Part shown: piece by piece, positions 53,787 to 61,544 of the stretch
How the letters are laid out: each line of letters begins with the position of its first letter
Position numbering within the stretch: the first letter of the stretch is position 1
Assembly: GCF_016595465.1 (NCBI RefSeq)
Contig: NZ_JAENIK010000012.1
Location: 682,001 to 746,000, forward strand
Length of the DNA stretch: 64,000 bases
Reading direction: 5' to 3'
Source: Luteolibacter yonseiensis
GTDB lineage: Bacteria > Verrucomicrobiota > Verrucomicrobiia > Verrucomicrobiales > Akkermansiaceae
Position numbers and translations under genes: made by a program
The notes under the pieces: model-generated
Databases searched by the model: none
Seen by the model: the letters and a program-made list of their open reading frames with translations, nothing else
Told to the model about the DNA's origin: nothing

Positions 53787-53811
53787 GGACAATGCCCGCT
53801 AGGCATTGTCC
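53787..53811. promoter_or_regulatory. Perfect 10-bp inverted repeat upstream of the giant gene
   Basis: GGACAATGCC (53787-53796) and GGCATTGTCC (53802-53811) with the loop CGCTA form a perfect stem, 30 bases before the giant gene start. It could be an operator or an RNA element in the 5' leader. Confidence 0.5.
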
Positions 53812-54151
53812 GGCAGGATTCGCAGCCGATCCCACCTAACAGTTAGACGGGAATTTCCGACAGCAGGATTGATCCGATACCTCGGTCCGATTTGGATCAA
53901 AAAAAATCGCAACCTCATTTGACGGGTGACCGCAAGAATCAAACCCAGCCTGAAATCACGGCCAACCGCTTGATTCCGATACTGCTTTTTCCTCCACCGG
54001 AGGAATGACATCCGATCAAAAGCGGCATCCACATTCACTTCCCGCGCGACGTGGGATGGGGATCGACAGGCGCGATTGGCTGGAAACACATGACGCCTTT
54101 TGCAAGTTGATTGTCGCCTCGTGCTAGTGACAGGCCCGGCTTCAATGATAT

Positions 54152-54178
54152 GTTGGCCTTGTGTTTGGCTTGGCCAAC
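54152..54178. promoter_or_regulatory. Inverted repeat GTTGGCC-N13-GGCCAAC before the AraC-type gene
   Basis: Seven-base arms at 54152-54158 and 54172-54178 are perfect reverse complements, eight bases before the regulator ATG. This spacing suits an autoregulatory operator. Confidence 0.45.
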
Positions 54179-54186
54179 GAACATCC

Positions 54187-55239
54187 ATGAAGTCCCGAAC
54201 AGATCATTTTCACCTTGGCGGCACCGCCCAGGACCGCATCAAGCTTCCCAATGTCTTCTGGGCAGGACTGAAATCCATCGGTATCACCCCCGCCATCCTT
54301 ATCCGTCGCTGCAACCTCCCGCCGACAGTTCACCGCGAAGAGAGCGTCGTCACCACCACGCAGTTTTTCGCCATTTTCCGGGCCATTCGTGAGTTGGCAG
54401 ACGATCCCTCCATGGGCTGGAAATTCATGAGCCAGGTCGAGACCGACCAGTTTCACCCGACGCTTCTCGCCGCTCTGCATGCCCGCACTTATCGGGATTC
54501 CATCGAGCGCCTTGCCCGTTACAAACGCCTTTGCGGCGCCCAGGAATACAGCATCACCTCGAAAAACGATGAGACCGTGATCGAGGTTTCCTTCCCTTTT
54601 TCCGACGGGGAGCCGGTGCCGGAGTTTCTGATCGACGCCGGGTTCGCTGTCATCATGGAGCTCGGCCGTCGCGGCACCAAGACGGAGCTGAGCGCGAAAC
54701 GCATCGAACTCGCCCGGCCGGCCGAACGCGGAAATGGCCTGGGAGGCTACTTTGGCTGTCCTGTGAAATACCGCGCCGCCCGCGATTCGATAGTCCTGCG
54801 TTCGGCCGATATGGAACTTCCTTTTCTCACGCACAACGACGAATTGCTGCAAATGCTGGCGTCCCAATTCGAAACCCAGTTGGAATCGGGACGCGACAAG
54901 CCAACCACGCTGGGACAGGTGAAATGGGTTCTGAAACGCCTTCTGTCGGGCAGTCAGCCCGACCTTCCCATGATCGCAAGGGAGCTGGGCATGGGGGAAC
55001 GCACCTTGCAGCGCCGGATTGCCGATGAAGGCAGCAGCTTCCGGCAACTGCTGAATGAAACCCGTCACGAACTCGCCCGCGAATATCTGGGAGACGAATC
55101 GATCGAAATCATCGAAGCAGCCTTTCTGGTCGGCTATGAAGATCCGAATTCGTTTTACCGCGCCTTTCGTTCCTGGGAGGGCACCACGCCCGGCGAGTGG
55201 AGGGCGGCGCGGCGCCTCGATCCGGCCAAGGCGTCTTGA
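54187..55239 (+). CDS. AraC-family transcriptional regulator (Arabinose_bd / OruR-like)
   Basis: From ATG 54187 the product has 350 residues. The N-terminal effector part (KLPNVFWAGLKSIGITPAILIRRCNLPPTVHREESVVTTTQFFAIFRAIRELADDPSMGWKF) matches the PF12625-type domain of OruR/ArgR-like AraC proteins. The C-terminal DNA-binding part has two helix-turn-helix units: DLPMIARELGMGERTLQRRIADEGSSFRQLLNETRHELAREYL, and IIEAAFLVGYEDPNSFYRAFRSWEGTTPGEWR. It is divergent from the giant gene and 67 bases before the alcohol dehydrogenase, so it could control either or both. The effector is unknown. Located inside the tRNA-flanked islet. Confidence 0.9.
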   Translation: MKSRTDHFHLGGTAQDRIKLPNVFWAGLKSIGITPAILIRRCNLPPTVHREESVVTTTQFFAIFRAIRELADDPSMGWKFMSQVETDQFHPTLLAALHARTYRDSIERLARYKRLCGAQEYSITSKNDETVIEVSFPFSDGEPVPEFLIDAGFAVIMELGRRGTKTELSAKRIELARPAERGNGLGGYFGCPVKYRAARDSIVLRSADMELPFLTHNDELLQMLASQFETQLESGRDKPTTLGQVKWVLKRLLSGSQPDLPMIARELGMGERTLQRRIADEGSSFRQLLNETRHELAREYLGDESIEIIEAAFLVGYEDPNSFYRAFRSWEGTTPGEWRAARRLDPAKAS

Positions 55240-55306
55240 GCCGGCTTAAAAAACAAAGACGAGGCCCGGCAATCGAAACCCGCCGATGACCACTCTAACA
55301 AAATTT

Positions 55307-56380
55307 ATGTCTAAACCAAACGCATACACTGCCAAAGCCTACTCCGCCACCAGCTCCAGCTCGCCGCTGGCACCTGATACGATCCAACGCCGCGAACCGA
55401 CCGACCGGGATGTTCAGATCGAGATTCTCTTCTGCGGGGTCTGCCACTCCGATCTTCACTTCGTCCGCAACGAATGGAGCGGTGTCATGCCCGCGGTGTA
55501 TCCTGCGGTTCCCGGCCATGAGATTGTCGGTCGCGTGACCAAAGTCGGCTCCAAGGTTACCAAAATGAAACCAGGCGACCTCGCCGGCGTGGGTTGCATG
55601 GTTGGCGCGGATCTGGAATGCCCGATGTGCAAGGTGGGCAACGAGCAATTCTCCCCCACCGGGATCTGGACCTATGGCGCGACCGAGCCGGTAATCGGCG
55701 GGCCCACGTACGGAGGTTATTCGGAGAGCATTGTGGTGGATGAACATTTCGCACTGCGTATTCCCGCCAATCTTCCGCTCGCTGCCGTGGCTCCGCTGCT
55801 ATGTGCCGGTATCACGACCTATTCGCCCCTGCGCCACTGGAAGGTCGGGCCGGGAAAAAAGGTCGGTATTGTCGGCATCGGCGGGCTGGGTCATCTGGGC
55901 GTGAAGTTCGCCCGCGCCTTCGGAGCCCAGGTGGTTGTCTTCACGACCTCACCTGGAAAAAAGGACGATGCACTGCGTCTGGGCGCACACGAGGTTGTCA
56001 TCTCCCACGAGGCCGATGAGATGGCAAAGCATGCCGGCAGCTTCGACTTCATTCTCGACGCGGTCTCCGCGCAGCATGACATCGACGCCTACCTGCGGCT
56101 GCTTGTTCCTGACGGCACTCTCACGCTTCTGGGCGCACCTGAGAAACCGATTGTCCTGTCCGCCTTCTCCCTCTTGATGGGAAGGAAAAACCTCGCGGGC
56201 TCACCCATCGGCAGCATTGCCGAAACCCAGGAAATGCTGGATTTCTGCGGGACGCACAACATCACCGCCGACGTTGAAGTCATTCCCATCCAGAAAATCA
56301 ACGAAGCCTACGAGCGGCTGCTCAAGGGGGACGTGAGGTATCGTTTCGCAATCGATATGGCTTCTTTGAAATCCGAATAG
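55307..56380 (+). CDS. Zinc-type alcohol dehydrogenase (YahK-like), two structural cysteines lost
   Basis: I start at 55307 (MSKPNAYTAKAYSA), where the family usually starts; a Met seven codons upstream is possible. The 357 residues have the catalytic zinc ligands in CGVCHSDLH (Cys46), GHE (His71) and LLCAGITTYSPLRHW, and the Rossmann glycine-rich motif VGIVGIGGLGHLGVKFARAFG. In the structural-zinc loop the normal C-x2-C-x2-C-x7-C reads D102-x2-C105-x2-C108-x7-S116, so the first and fourth cysteines are Asp and Ser. The C-terminus ends DVRYRFAIDMASL. The substrate is probably an aldehyde or alcohol, with NADP(H) expected. It follows the AraC-type gene on the same strand. Confidence 0.92.
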   Translation: MSKPNAYTAKAYSATSSSSPLAPDTIQRREPTDRDVQIEILFCGVCHSDLHFVRNEWSGVMPAVYPAVPGHEIVGRVTKVGSKVTKMKPGDLAGVGCMVGADLECPMCKVGNEQFSPTGIWTYGATEPVIGGPTYGGYSESIVVDEHFALRIPANLPLAAVAPLLCAGITTYSPLRHWKVGPGKKVGIVGIGGLGHLGVKFARAFGAQVVVFTTSPGKKDDALRLGAHEVVISHEADEMAKHAGSFDFILDAVSAQHDIDAYLRLLVPDGTLTLLGAPEKPIVLSAFSLLMGRKNLAGSPIGSIAETQEMLDFCGTHNITADVEVIPIQKINEAYERLLKGDVRYRFAIDMASLKSE

Positions 56381-56729
56381 ACGCGGGCTTTTGATCCTGT
56401 CCCAGGCTTGCGCGGCCGGTGTCAGCCGGGACCTGCTGACATCGGTAGACATCACGCTCACGTTGCCGGTGCCGAATTCGACTGGGAGAAGGCGTCAAAG
56501 ATGTCGAATGGGACGCGCTCCCGACAAATTTGAGTTGGTCAAAGACCCAGAGCTTGTCCTCCGGGCGAATGAACGTTTCCACCGGGCGGAGATGTTTTGA
56601 TTTCCGAAGAAGAATCTGAAGCAATCGTTCGATTCGGCAGGTAATTGGCAGGAGCCACAATTTCCCGTCAGGCGAAACCATGAGGGAACAATCACCATAA
56701 AAAACCGCCCCCCCAAAACTTAAAGGAGG
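56381..56729. other. 349-base region between the dehydrogenase and tRNA-Phe
   Basis: No gene is recognised. Short open frames on both strands exist (for example DKFELVKDPELVLRANERFHRAEMF ending at 56600 on the plus strand), but neither matches a family I know. They may be relics of a lost mobility gene. A homopolymer stretch (CCCCCCC near 56708-56714) lies just before the tRNA. Confidence 0.45.
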
Positions 56730-56802
56730 TGGCCCGAGACGGATTCGAACCGCCGACACGTGAATTTTCAATCCACTGCTCTACCGACTGAGCTATCGGG
56801 CC
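56730..56802 (-). tRNA. tRNA-Phe (GAA)
   Basis: Reading the minus strand, GGCCCGA pairs with TCGGGCC as a perfect 7-bp acceptor stem, and GCTC/GAGC forms the D stem. GTGGA/TTCAC with loop TTGAAAA gives anticodon GAA. The variable loop GTGTC and the T arm GGCGG-TTCGAAT-CCGTC complete a 73-base cloverleaf ending in discriminator A. The genome then reads CCT, so the CCA end is not fully encoded. Its 3' end faces the islet to the left. Confidence 0.97.
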
Positions 56803-57090
56803 TTAGCACTGACACCCTCGCGGGCGCGGCGGCAGTAAGAGCGCCACGGAGGGTTTTGACAACCTGAAAATTGTCTTTTCAGACAGTTTTTTAAGAAGAC
56901 CGAATTATCCCGTCTGATCCCTTCGGAATCGCCTGCTAGAGAACGATTCCCACAGGTCTTCGGGCTGGTTTGCCACCCGGATCACGAACCATGCGTGGGA
57001 TCATCAATCGCTTCAACACGCGAACACGACGAGGCATTCCGATAAGTCCACAATGCCGTCCCCACCCTTCCCTCGCCACGCGGGCGACAT

Positions 57091-59586
57091 TCACTTCAGG
57101 AAAACCTCGCGGGCCTTGGCACCCTCGCCCGGACCGACGATTCCACGCTGTTCCAGAATGTCGACCATGCGCGCGGCACGGGTGTAGCCGAGGCGCAGGC
57201 GGCGTTGAAGCAGAGAGGTGCTGGCCTTTTGCTCCTGACGCACCACTTCGATGCATTTCATGATGAGTTCCTCATCGGCTTGTGAGACATCGTCATCCTC
57301 CCCTTCCCCGTCCTCGCTGTTGATGGAGGCCTGGATGTCGGTCTCGAATTTCGGCGCCCCCTGCTTGGCACAGTGGTCGATGATCCGTTCGATTTCCTGG
57401 TCGGTCACGAAGGCACCCTGCGCACGCTCCAGTTTCGCGGAACCCGGTGGCAGATAGAGCATGTCTCCCTTGCCCACGAGCTTGTCGGCTCCCTTGGTGT
57501 CGAGAATGACGCGGGAGTCCAATGCGGAGGAAACCTGGAATGCGATGCGGCACGGGATGTTCGCCTTGATGATACCTGTCACCACATCCGCACGCGGCGT
57601 CTGGGTGGCGATGATGAGATGGATCCCCGCCGCACGTGCTTTCTGGGCGATGCGGGCGATGCACATCTCCACGTCCGCAGGGGCGGTCTGCATGAGGTCC
57701 GCAAGCTCGTCGATGAGGACCACGATGTAGGGAAACTTGTCCGGGATGCGGTCCTCGAAGAGCATCGCGTCGTCGTCCTCAAGATCCGCCTCCGGACCAA
57801 GTTCGCCGGATTCGAGAGCCATGGCGATGGACTCGATGGCCTCATCATCCACCGGCAGTTCGGGCTCCGGTTCCTGTTCCGGCTCGATGACGGTTTCCTT
57901 CTCAGGACGTGGGCGGGTGTTGAAACTGTCGAAATTCCGCACCCCTTCCTTGGCGAAAATGCGGTAGCGTTTCTCCATTTCGTTCACCACCCACTTGAGC
58001 GCGGCGACAGTCTTCTTCGGGTCGGTGACGACGGGCACCACCAGGTGCGGCAGGCGGTTGTACATCTGCATTTCCACCACCTTCGGATCCACCATGATGA
58101 AGCGCAGCTCATCCGGCCCGAACTTGAAGAGCATGGATGCGATGATCGAGTTGATGCAGACGGATTTGCCCGAGCCCGTGGCACCGGCGACGAGACAGTG
58201 CGGCATGGCGGCCAGATCGCCGATGACGGTCTTGCCGTAGACATCCTTGCCGAGCGCGAGCGGGATCTTCTTTTTCGCCGAGCGGAATTCGGGATCGTGC
58301 AGCAGTTCGTGCAAAGGCACCGCGACCTTCTGGGAGTTCGCGATCTCGATGCCGACCGTGTCCTTGCCGGGGATCGGCGCGAGGATGTTGATGCGTTCCG
58401 CACAGGTCGCCCGGGCGATGTCCGCCTCCAGTTGGGAGATGCGGGAGACGCGGAGACCCGTGGAAGGGTAGATTTCATACCGCGTGATCGTCGGACCACG
58501 GGTGATGTCTCCCGCGCTCACCTCGATGCCAAAGGCCTGCAGGGTGTCGATGATGGTCTTCTGGGTCTGGAGCAGCTCCTCCCGATTCGCCTCGGGTGCC
58601 GGGACGGTGTCATCAATATCCAAAAGGTCGAAGCCGGGCAGTTCGTAGTTTTCGAATCCGGTGACGGAGAGGAATTGGTGACCGGCAGGTTTCTTGCGCT
58701 CGAAGGGCTTGGTTCCGGGTTCGAAGGCTTCATTGATCCGGCGTTGTGAAGAATCGATGATCTGTGGCGGAGGTGTCTCGCGCAGGGGGAGCATGGACTG
58801 CGGATCGTCTGCGGCAGCGGCGGTCTTCGCGGTGGTGGCGGATTTCGCGGTTTCCCGCTCCACGCGGCGTTGCTCGCGCTGGCGTTCGCGCATGGCGAGC
58901 ATCTCCGCCTCACGCGCGGCGATTTTCCCAACCTCGCTGCGATTCTCACGCCATTCGGAAAAACGCATGCGACCGAGACGGTAGCATGCCTTGATGAACC
59001 GTACGGGGTGCTGGCCGGTCAGCAATATCACCGCGATCAAATAGGCCGCTGTCGTCAATATGATGGTTCCCGCCCGCCCGATGACGGAGCTGAGGATGGA
59101 GCCGCTGATGCCGTGACCGATGACGCCGCCCGGCCCGTTCGTGCTGCAGCGTTGCGCCCAATCCGCGAAAAAGACCGCTGACGCGTCGAGCCAGGTGGCC
59201 CCCGCAAGCAGGATCACACAAAAGCCCATCACCGCGCGCGGCCAGATGCGGGAGTCAAACGCGAGCTTGACCACTCCGAACCAGATGAATCCCACAGGGA
59301 TCAGATAACTCGCCGCTCCGAAAAGCAGGATTTGTAAAAAGCCAAGGATGCCACCCACGTTTCCGATGAGATTCTCACTAGGAGCGCCGGATTTATCCGC
59401 CATCGGTTCCAGGAAGGGACCGATGAGCCACAGTTTGGACGGCCCGCGCAGATCCGCCGGACTGTATTTCACCAGCGATAGAAGCAGCAGGAGACCCGCC
59501 GTCACCCAGATGATCCCGATGATTTCGTTCGACCATCGGGTAGGCTCCGGTTCCTCGCCCCGCTTCTTGTTATCCTTGGCTGCCAT
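57091..59586 (-). CDS. ftsK: DNA translocase FtsK/SpoIIIE
   Basis: This hexameric ATPase pumps DNA at the division septum. I start at 59586 (MAAKDNKKRGEEPEP) because the longer frame adds 66 residues with no homology; 831 residues. About four transmembrane helices occupy residues 20-220 (GIIWVTAGLLLLLSLV, LGFLQILLFGAASYLIPVGFIW, AVMGFCVILLAGATW, TIILTTAAYLIAVILLTG). A charged linker follows, then the motor with Walker A (VAGATGSGKSVCINSIIASML) and Walker B (YIVVLIDELADLM), and the gamma DNA-reading winged helix (ELIMKCIEVVRQEQKASTSLLQRRLRLGYTRAARMVDIL). An acidic insert of about 50 residues (EPEQEPEPELPVDDEAIESI and following) splits the ATPase domain before Walker B. Confidence 0.96.
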   Translation of the reverse strand: MAAKDNKKRGEEPEPTRWSNEIIGIIWVTAGLLLLLSLVKYSPADLRGPSKLWLIGPFLEPMADKSGAPSENLIGNVGGILGFLQILLFGAASYLIPVGFIWFGVVKLAFDSRIWPRAVMGFCVILLAGATWLDASAVFFADWAQRCSTNGPGGVIGHGISGSILSSVIGRAGTIILTTAAYLIAVILLTGQHPVRFIKACYRLGRMRFSEWRENRSEVGKIAAREAEMLAMRERQREQRRVERETAKSATTAKTAAAADDPQSMLPLRETPPPQIIDSSQRRINEAFEPGTKPFERKKPAGHQFLSVTGFENYELPGFDLLDIDDTVPAPEANREELLQTQKTIIDTLQAFGIEVSAGDITRGPTITRYEIYPSTGLRVSRISQLEADIARATCAERINILAPIPGKDTVGIEIANSQKVAVPLHELLHDPEFRSAKKKIPLALGKDVYGKTVIGDLAAMPHCLVAGATGSGKSVCINSIIASMLFKFGPDELRFIMVDPKVVEMQMYNRLPHLVVPVVTDPKKTVAALKWVVNEMEKRYRIFAKEGVRNFDSFNTRPRPEKETVIEPEQEPEPELPVDDEAIESIAMALESGELGPEADLEDDDAMLFEDRIPDKFPYIVVLIDELADLMQTAPADVEMCIARIAQKARAAGIHLIIATQTPRADVVTGIIKANIPCRIAFQVSSALDSRVILDTKGADKLVGKGDMLYLPPGSAKLERAQGAFVTDQEIERIIDHCAKQGAPKFETDIQASINSEDGEGEDDDVSQADEELIMKCIEVVRQEQKASTSLLQRRLRLGYTRAARMVDILEQRGIVGPGEGAKAREVFLK

Positions 59587-59680
59587 GAATTCTCTGCGGC
59601 GACAGCATCCTATCTGACGCCTCCGGGAGCAAGATTGTTTTCGGAGACCGAAAAATAAGGATTTACAAAGCAATCCGGGC

Positions 59681-60301
59681 TTGGACACGCGGGTGGAGCC
59701 GGGCAAATGTCCGCTTGTGCGACTTCTCACACTGAAAATCCAAGAACCCGTGCCCGGCCACGTCCTGCCCGAAATGGCTGCCATCGACGGCCCGGAGGAG
59801 GCAGCACGGCGTTACCGGGCAATCGTGGTCACCACCCTCCGCCAACTCCGGGGGCTGGGCGACGCGAGGCTGCGCCTCGAAGTGGAGCCTGCTGATGCGG
59901 ATGAAGCCGTTCGTTTCTGGCTGCTACCCCGCCTCGCTGAAAAATGGCGGGCTGAGGAAGGAGTTTTCCACAGCGAAGGTTGGGAAATCGATTTTGGAGG
60001 AAATCCCGGAAACTTCGACGTTCACGCGACCGGAGAAATTCTCTGCCCGAATCTCGGCGCCCGCTGGGTCCACGCGGCGTTGCTCGGCATGGGCCGCACC
60101 GCGACCGAGGTCATCGGTCCCGCGACCGATGGCGGCGTTTATTTCACCGCCATCGCTGATGGAGGCCCGGCGGACCTGCCATCGCGGATTCTGCCGGAAC
60201 TACCGGTCATCCGCACCAGCGGGGACTGGCAACTGGCGCTGGATGGCATCCTCGGCCCCGCCTTGAAAAAAGCGTGGGAACTGGAGGGACATGACGCTTA
60301 A
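59681..60301 (+). CDS. DUF2064 / selenodomain-associated glycosyltransferase-like protein
   Basis: The 206-residue protein carries the family phrases MAAIDGPEEAARRYRAIVVTTLRQLR (N-terminal strand and helix) and, near residues 125-155, CPNLGARWVHAALLGMGRTATEVIGPATDGGVYFTAI. The latter matches the D-x-P-x-L...GPATDGGYY core of DUF2064. It resembles the GT-A nucleotide-sugar transferase fold, but the activity is unknown. The start at 59681 is uncertain: 59717 or 59774 would also fit. It is convergent with the CII-like gene, with the stop codons overlapping by four bases. Confidence 0.72.
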   Translation: MDTRVEPGKCPLVRLLTLKIQEPVPGHVLPEMAAIDGPEEAARRYRAIVVTTLRQLRGLGDARLRLEVEPADADEAVRFWLLPRLAEKWRAEEGVFHSEGWEIDFGGNPGNFDVHATGEILCPNLGARWVHAALLGMGRTATEVIGPATDGGVYFTAIADGGPADLPSRILPELPVIRTSGDWQLALDGILGPALKKAWELEGHDA

Positions 60302-60756
60302 CGGACCATCGTCTTGTAATCACCGTTCTCGCAGGCACGCACGAAACCTTCCGCGTAGCTCTTGAGCTTGTCCCAGCACTGGCGGATCGCGATCGACTCC
60401 TCCTTGGTGACGGAATGATCGTCCGCCGCGTTCGAAATTTCGTTCAGTAAATCCGAAAATTGCCCGATGATCTCCTGCGTGGCAGGTAACACGTGGTCCA
60501 CCTGATGGCCGCTCACATCCGGATCTTTCACAAAATGCCCGCCTTGCTGACGGCAAAGCCACTCCACGATTCCGTTGTCACCACTGAGGTCGATGATCTG
60601 CAGCAGGCGGTCGAGCGGATTCTTGCTGCCCGCACTGAGTTCAGTGGGCTTCTCCGCCCATTTGTAAACCAGCGACAAGGACACTCCCAGTTCGGCGGCG
60701 ACCGCCTTGGGGGTGGTTTTTCGTAACGCTTGTTTCAACACATCATGGCTTTCCAT
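60298..60756 (-). CDS. CII-like helix-turn-helix regulator
   Basis: From ATG 60756 the 152-residue product has an N-terminal helix-turn-helix (ESHDVLKQALRKTTPKAVAAELGVSLSLVYKWAEKP) with the look of phage CII / CP76 regulators. A conserved part follows (SKNPLDRLLQIIDLSGDNGIVEWLCRQQGGHFVKDP) and then a coiled helical C-terminus (ATQEIIGQFSDLLNEISNAADDHSVTKEESIAIRQCWDKLK). Such proteins are known both from prophages and as fixed chromosomal genes; with no phage gene nearby I favour the second. A longer start at 60804 has no clear sense. Confidence 0.75.
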   Translation of the reverse strand: MESHDVLKQALRKTTPKAVAAELGVSLSLVYKWAEKPTELSAGSKNPLDRLLQIIDLSGDNGIVEWLCRQQGGHFVKDPDVSGHQVDHVLPATQEIIGQFSDLLNEISNAADDHSVTKEESIAIRQCWDKLKSYAEGFVRACENGDYKTMVR

Positions 60757-60800
60757 GGCGGGAAGCTGACAAGATCCGCTCCGTTTGGAAAGCATGCATA

Positions 60801-61436
60801 TCACCCGATCTCATCCTGTTGAGACGGTTTTGTCTCCACGATGACTTTGGTCTTCGCCCACTCGTCGCCCAAACGGCGGCCACGCTCCGGTTTCTCCTCC
60901 CGGGTGAGCAGGATATACAACTCCACAAACGCAAACAGCGGGATGAGCAACGGGCCATTCCGGATCAGGGCCGTCTGCCAGTCACTTATCAAAGATTTCC
61001 CCTCCAACGTGACCGCCTGGATCTTCATCGCTTTTTTCCCGACGCTCTGGCCACCGAGAAACGGCAGGGAGTCCCGGATGACCAGATACGCGAATCCTCC
61101 CAACATCGCGACCTTGGTCGGGAGAAGGAGAGCCAGTAAAATCGTGATTCCCGTGGAAATCACTCCGTCGATGACCGCCGCGGTCGCGCGGGTGTTGAAA
61201 TTCACCGCCCCCGTGGCCGATTCATCGCCGCCATCACTTTTGGTCTTCATGTTCACGCGCGTGCCCTCGCTTCCCGAAGGCAGGGGCGGTGGAGAGGAAA
61301 CCGGGCCCGGATCCAATGGCGCGCGGGGAGGCGGCGGAGGAGGGTTGAGATTCGGCGGAGGTATCACGGGCTTGGGCAAACCTTGCGAACCACCCTCCGC
61401 TGCGTTTCCTGATTCATCATCCATAACCCAACGCAT
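60801..61436 (-). CDS. RDD family membrane protein with Pro-rich N-terminal tail
   Basis: ATG 61436 is preceded by GGAGGAG five bases away, an excellent ribosome-binding site, which fixes the start; 211 residues. The first 70 residues are Pro-rich and disordered (PPNLNPPPPPPRAPLDPG). The RDD domain follows: NTRATAAVIDGVISTGITILLALL, VAMLGGFAYLVIRDSLPFLGGQSVGKKAMKIQAVTLEG and ALIRNGPLLIPLFAFVELYILL, then RRLGDEWAKTKVI. RDD proteins have been linked to ion transport in some bacteria, but the role here is unknown. It is on the same strand as the CII-like gene and could be co-transcribed. Confidence 0.85.
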   Translation of the reverse strand: MRWVMDDESGNAAEGGSQGLPKPVIPPPNLNPPPPPPRAPLDPGPVSSPPPLPSGSEGTRVNMKTKSDGGDESATGAVNFNTRATAAVIDGVISTGITILLALLLPTKVAMLGGFAYLVIRDSLPFLGGQSVGKKAMKIQAVTLEGKSLISDWQTALIRNGPLLIPLFAFVELYILLTREEKPERGRRLGDEWAKTKVIVETKPSQQDEIG

Positions 61437-61544
61437 AGCACTCCTCCGGGAAAGGTCGAGGTGGATCGCCATGATGCACGGCGATTTTGGCAATTTTTCT
61501 CAACCGCCCGTTTCCCCCTGTGGCGCAGGTCTGATGAGATCGGG

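Larger units (their letters stand above)
53758..54186. other. 429-base divergent control region between the giant gene and the AraC-type gene
   Basis: It holds a perfect hairpin (53787-53811) in the giant gene leader and an inverted repeat (54152-54178) just before the regulator start. The middle has A+T-rich stretches and no gene. Both promoters must lie here. Confidence 0.6.

Noticed and set aside
53799-54188. 129-residue leftward frame in the divergent control region
   Set aside because: No recognisable domain; it covers both promoters and the two palindromes, so coding is unlikely.
56322-56771. 150-residue leftward frame overlapping the dehydrogenase end and tRNA-Phe
   Set aside because: Its start MKIHVSAVRIRLGPPP is the translation of the tRNA 3' part, a well-known artefact, and it overlaps the dehydrogenase gene.
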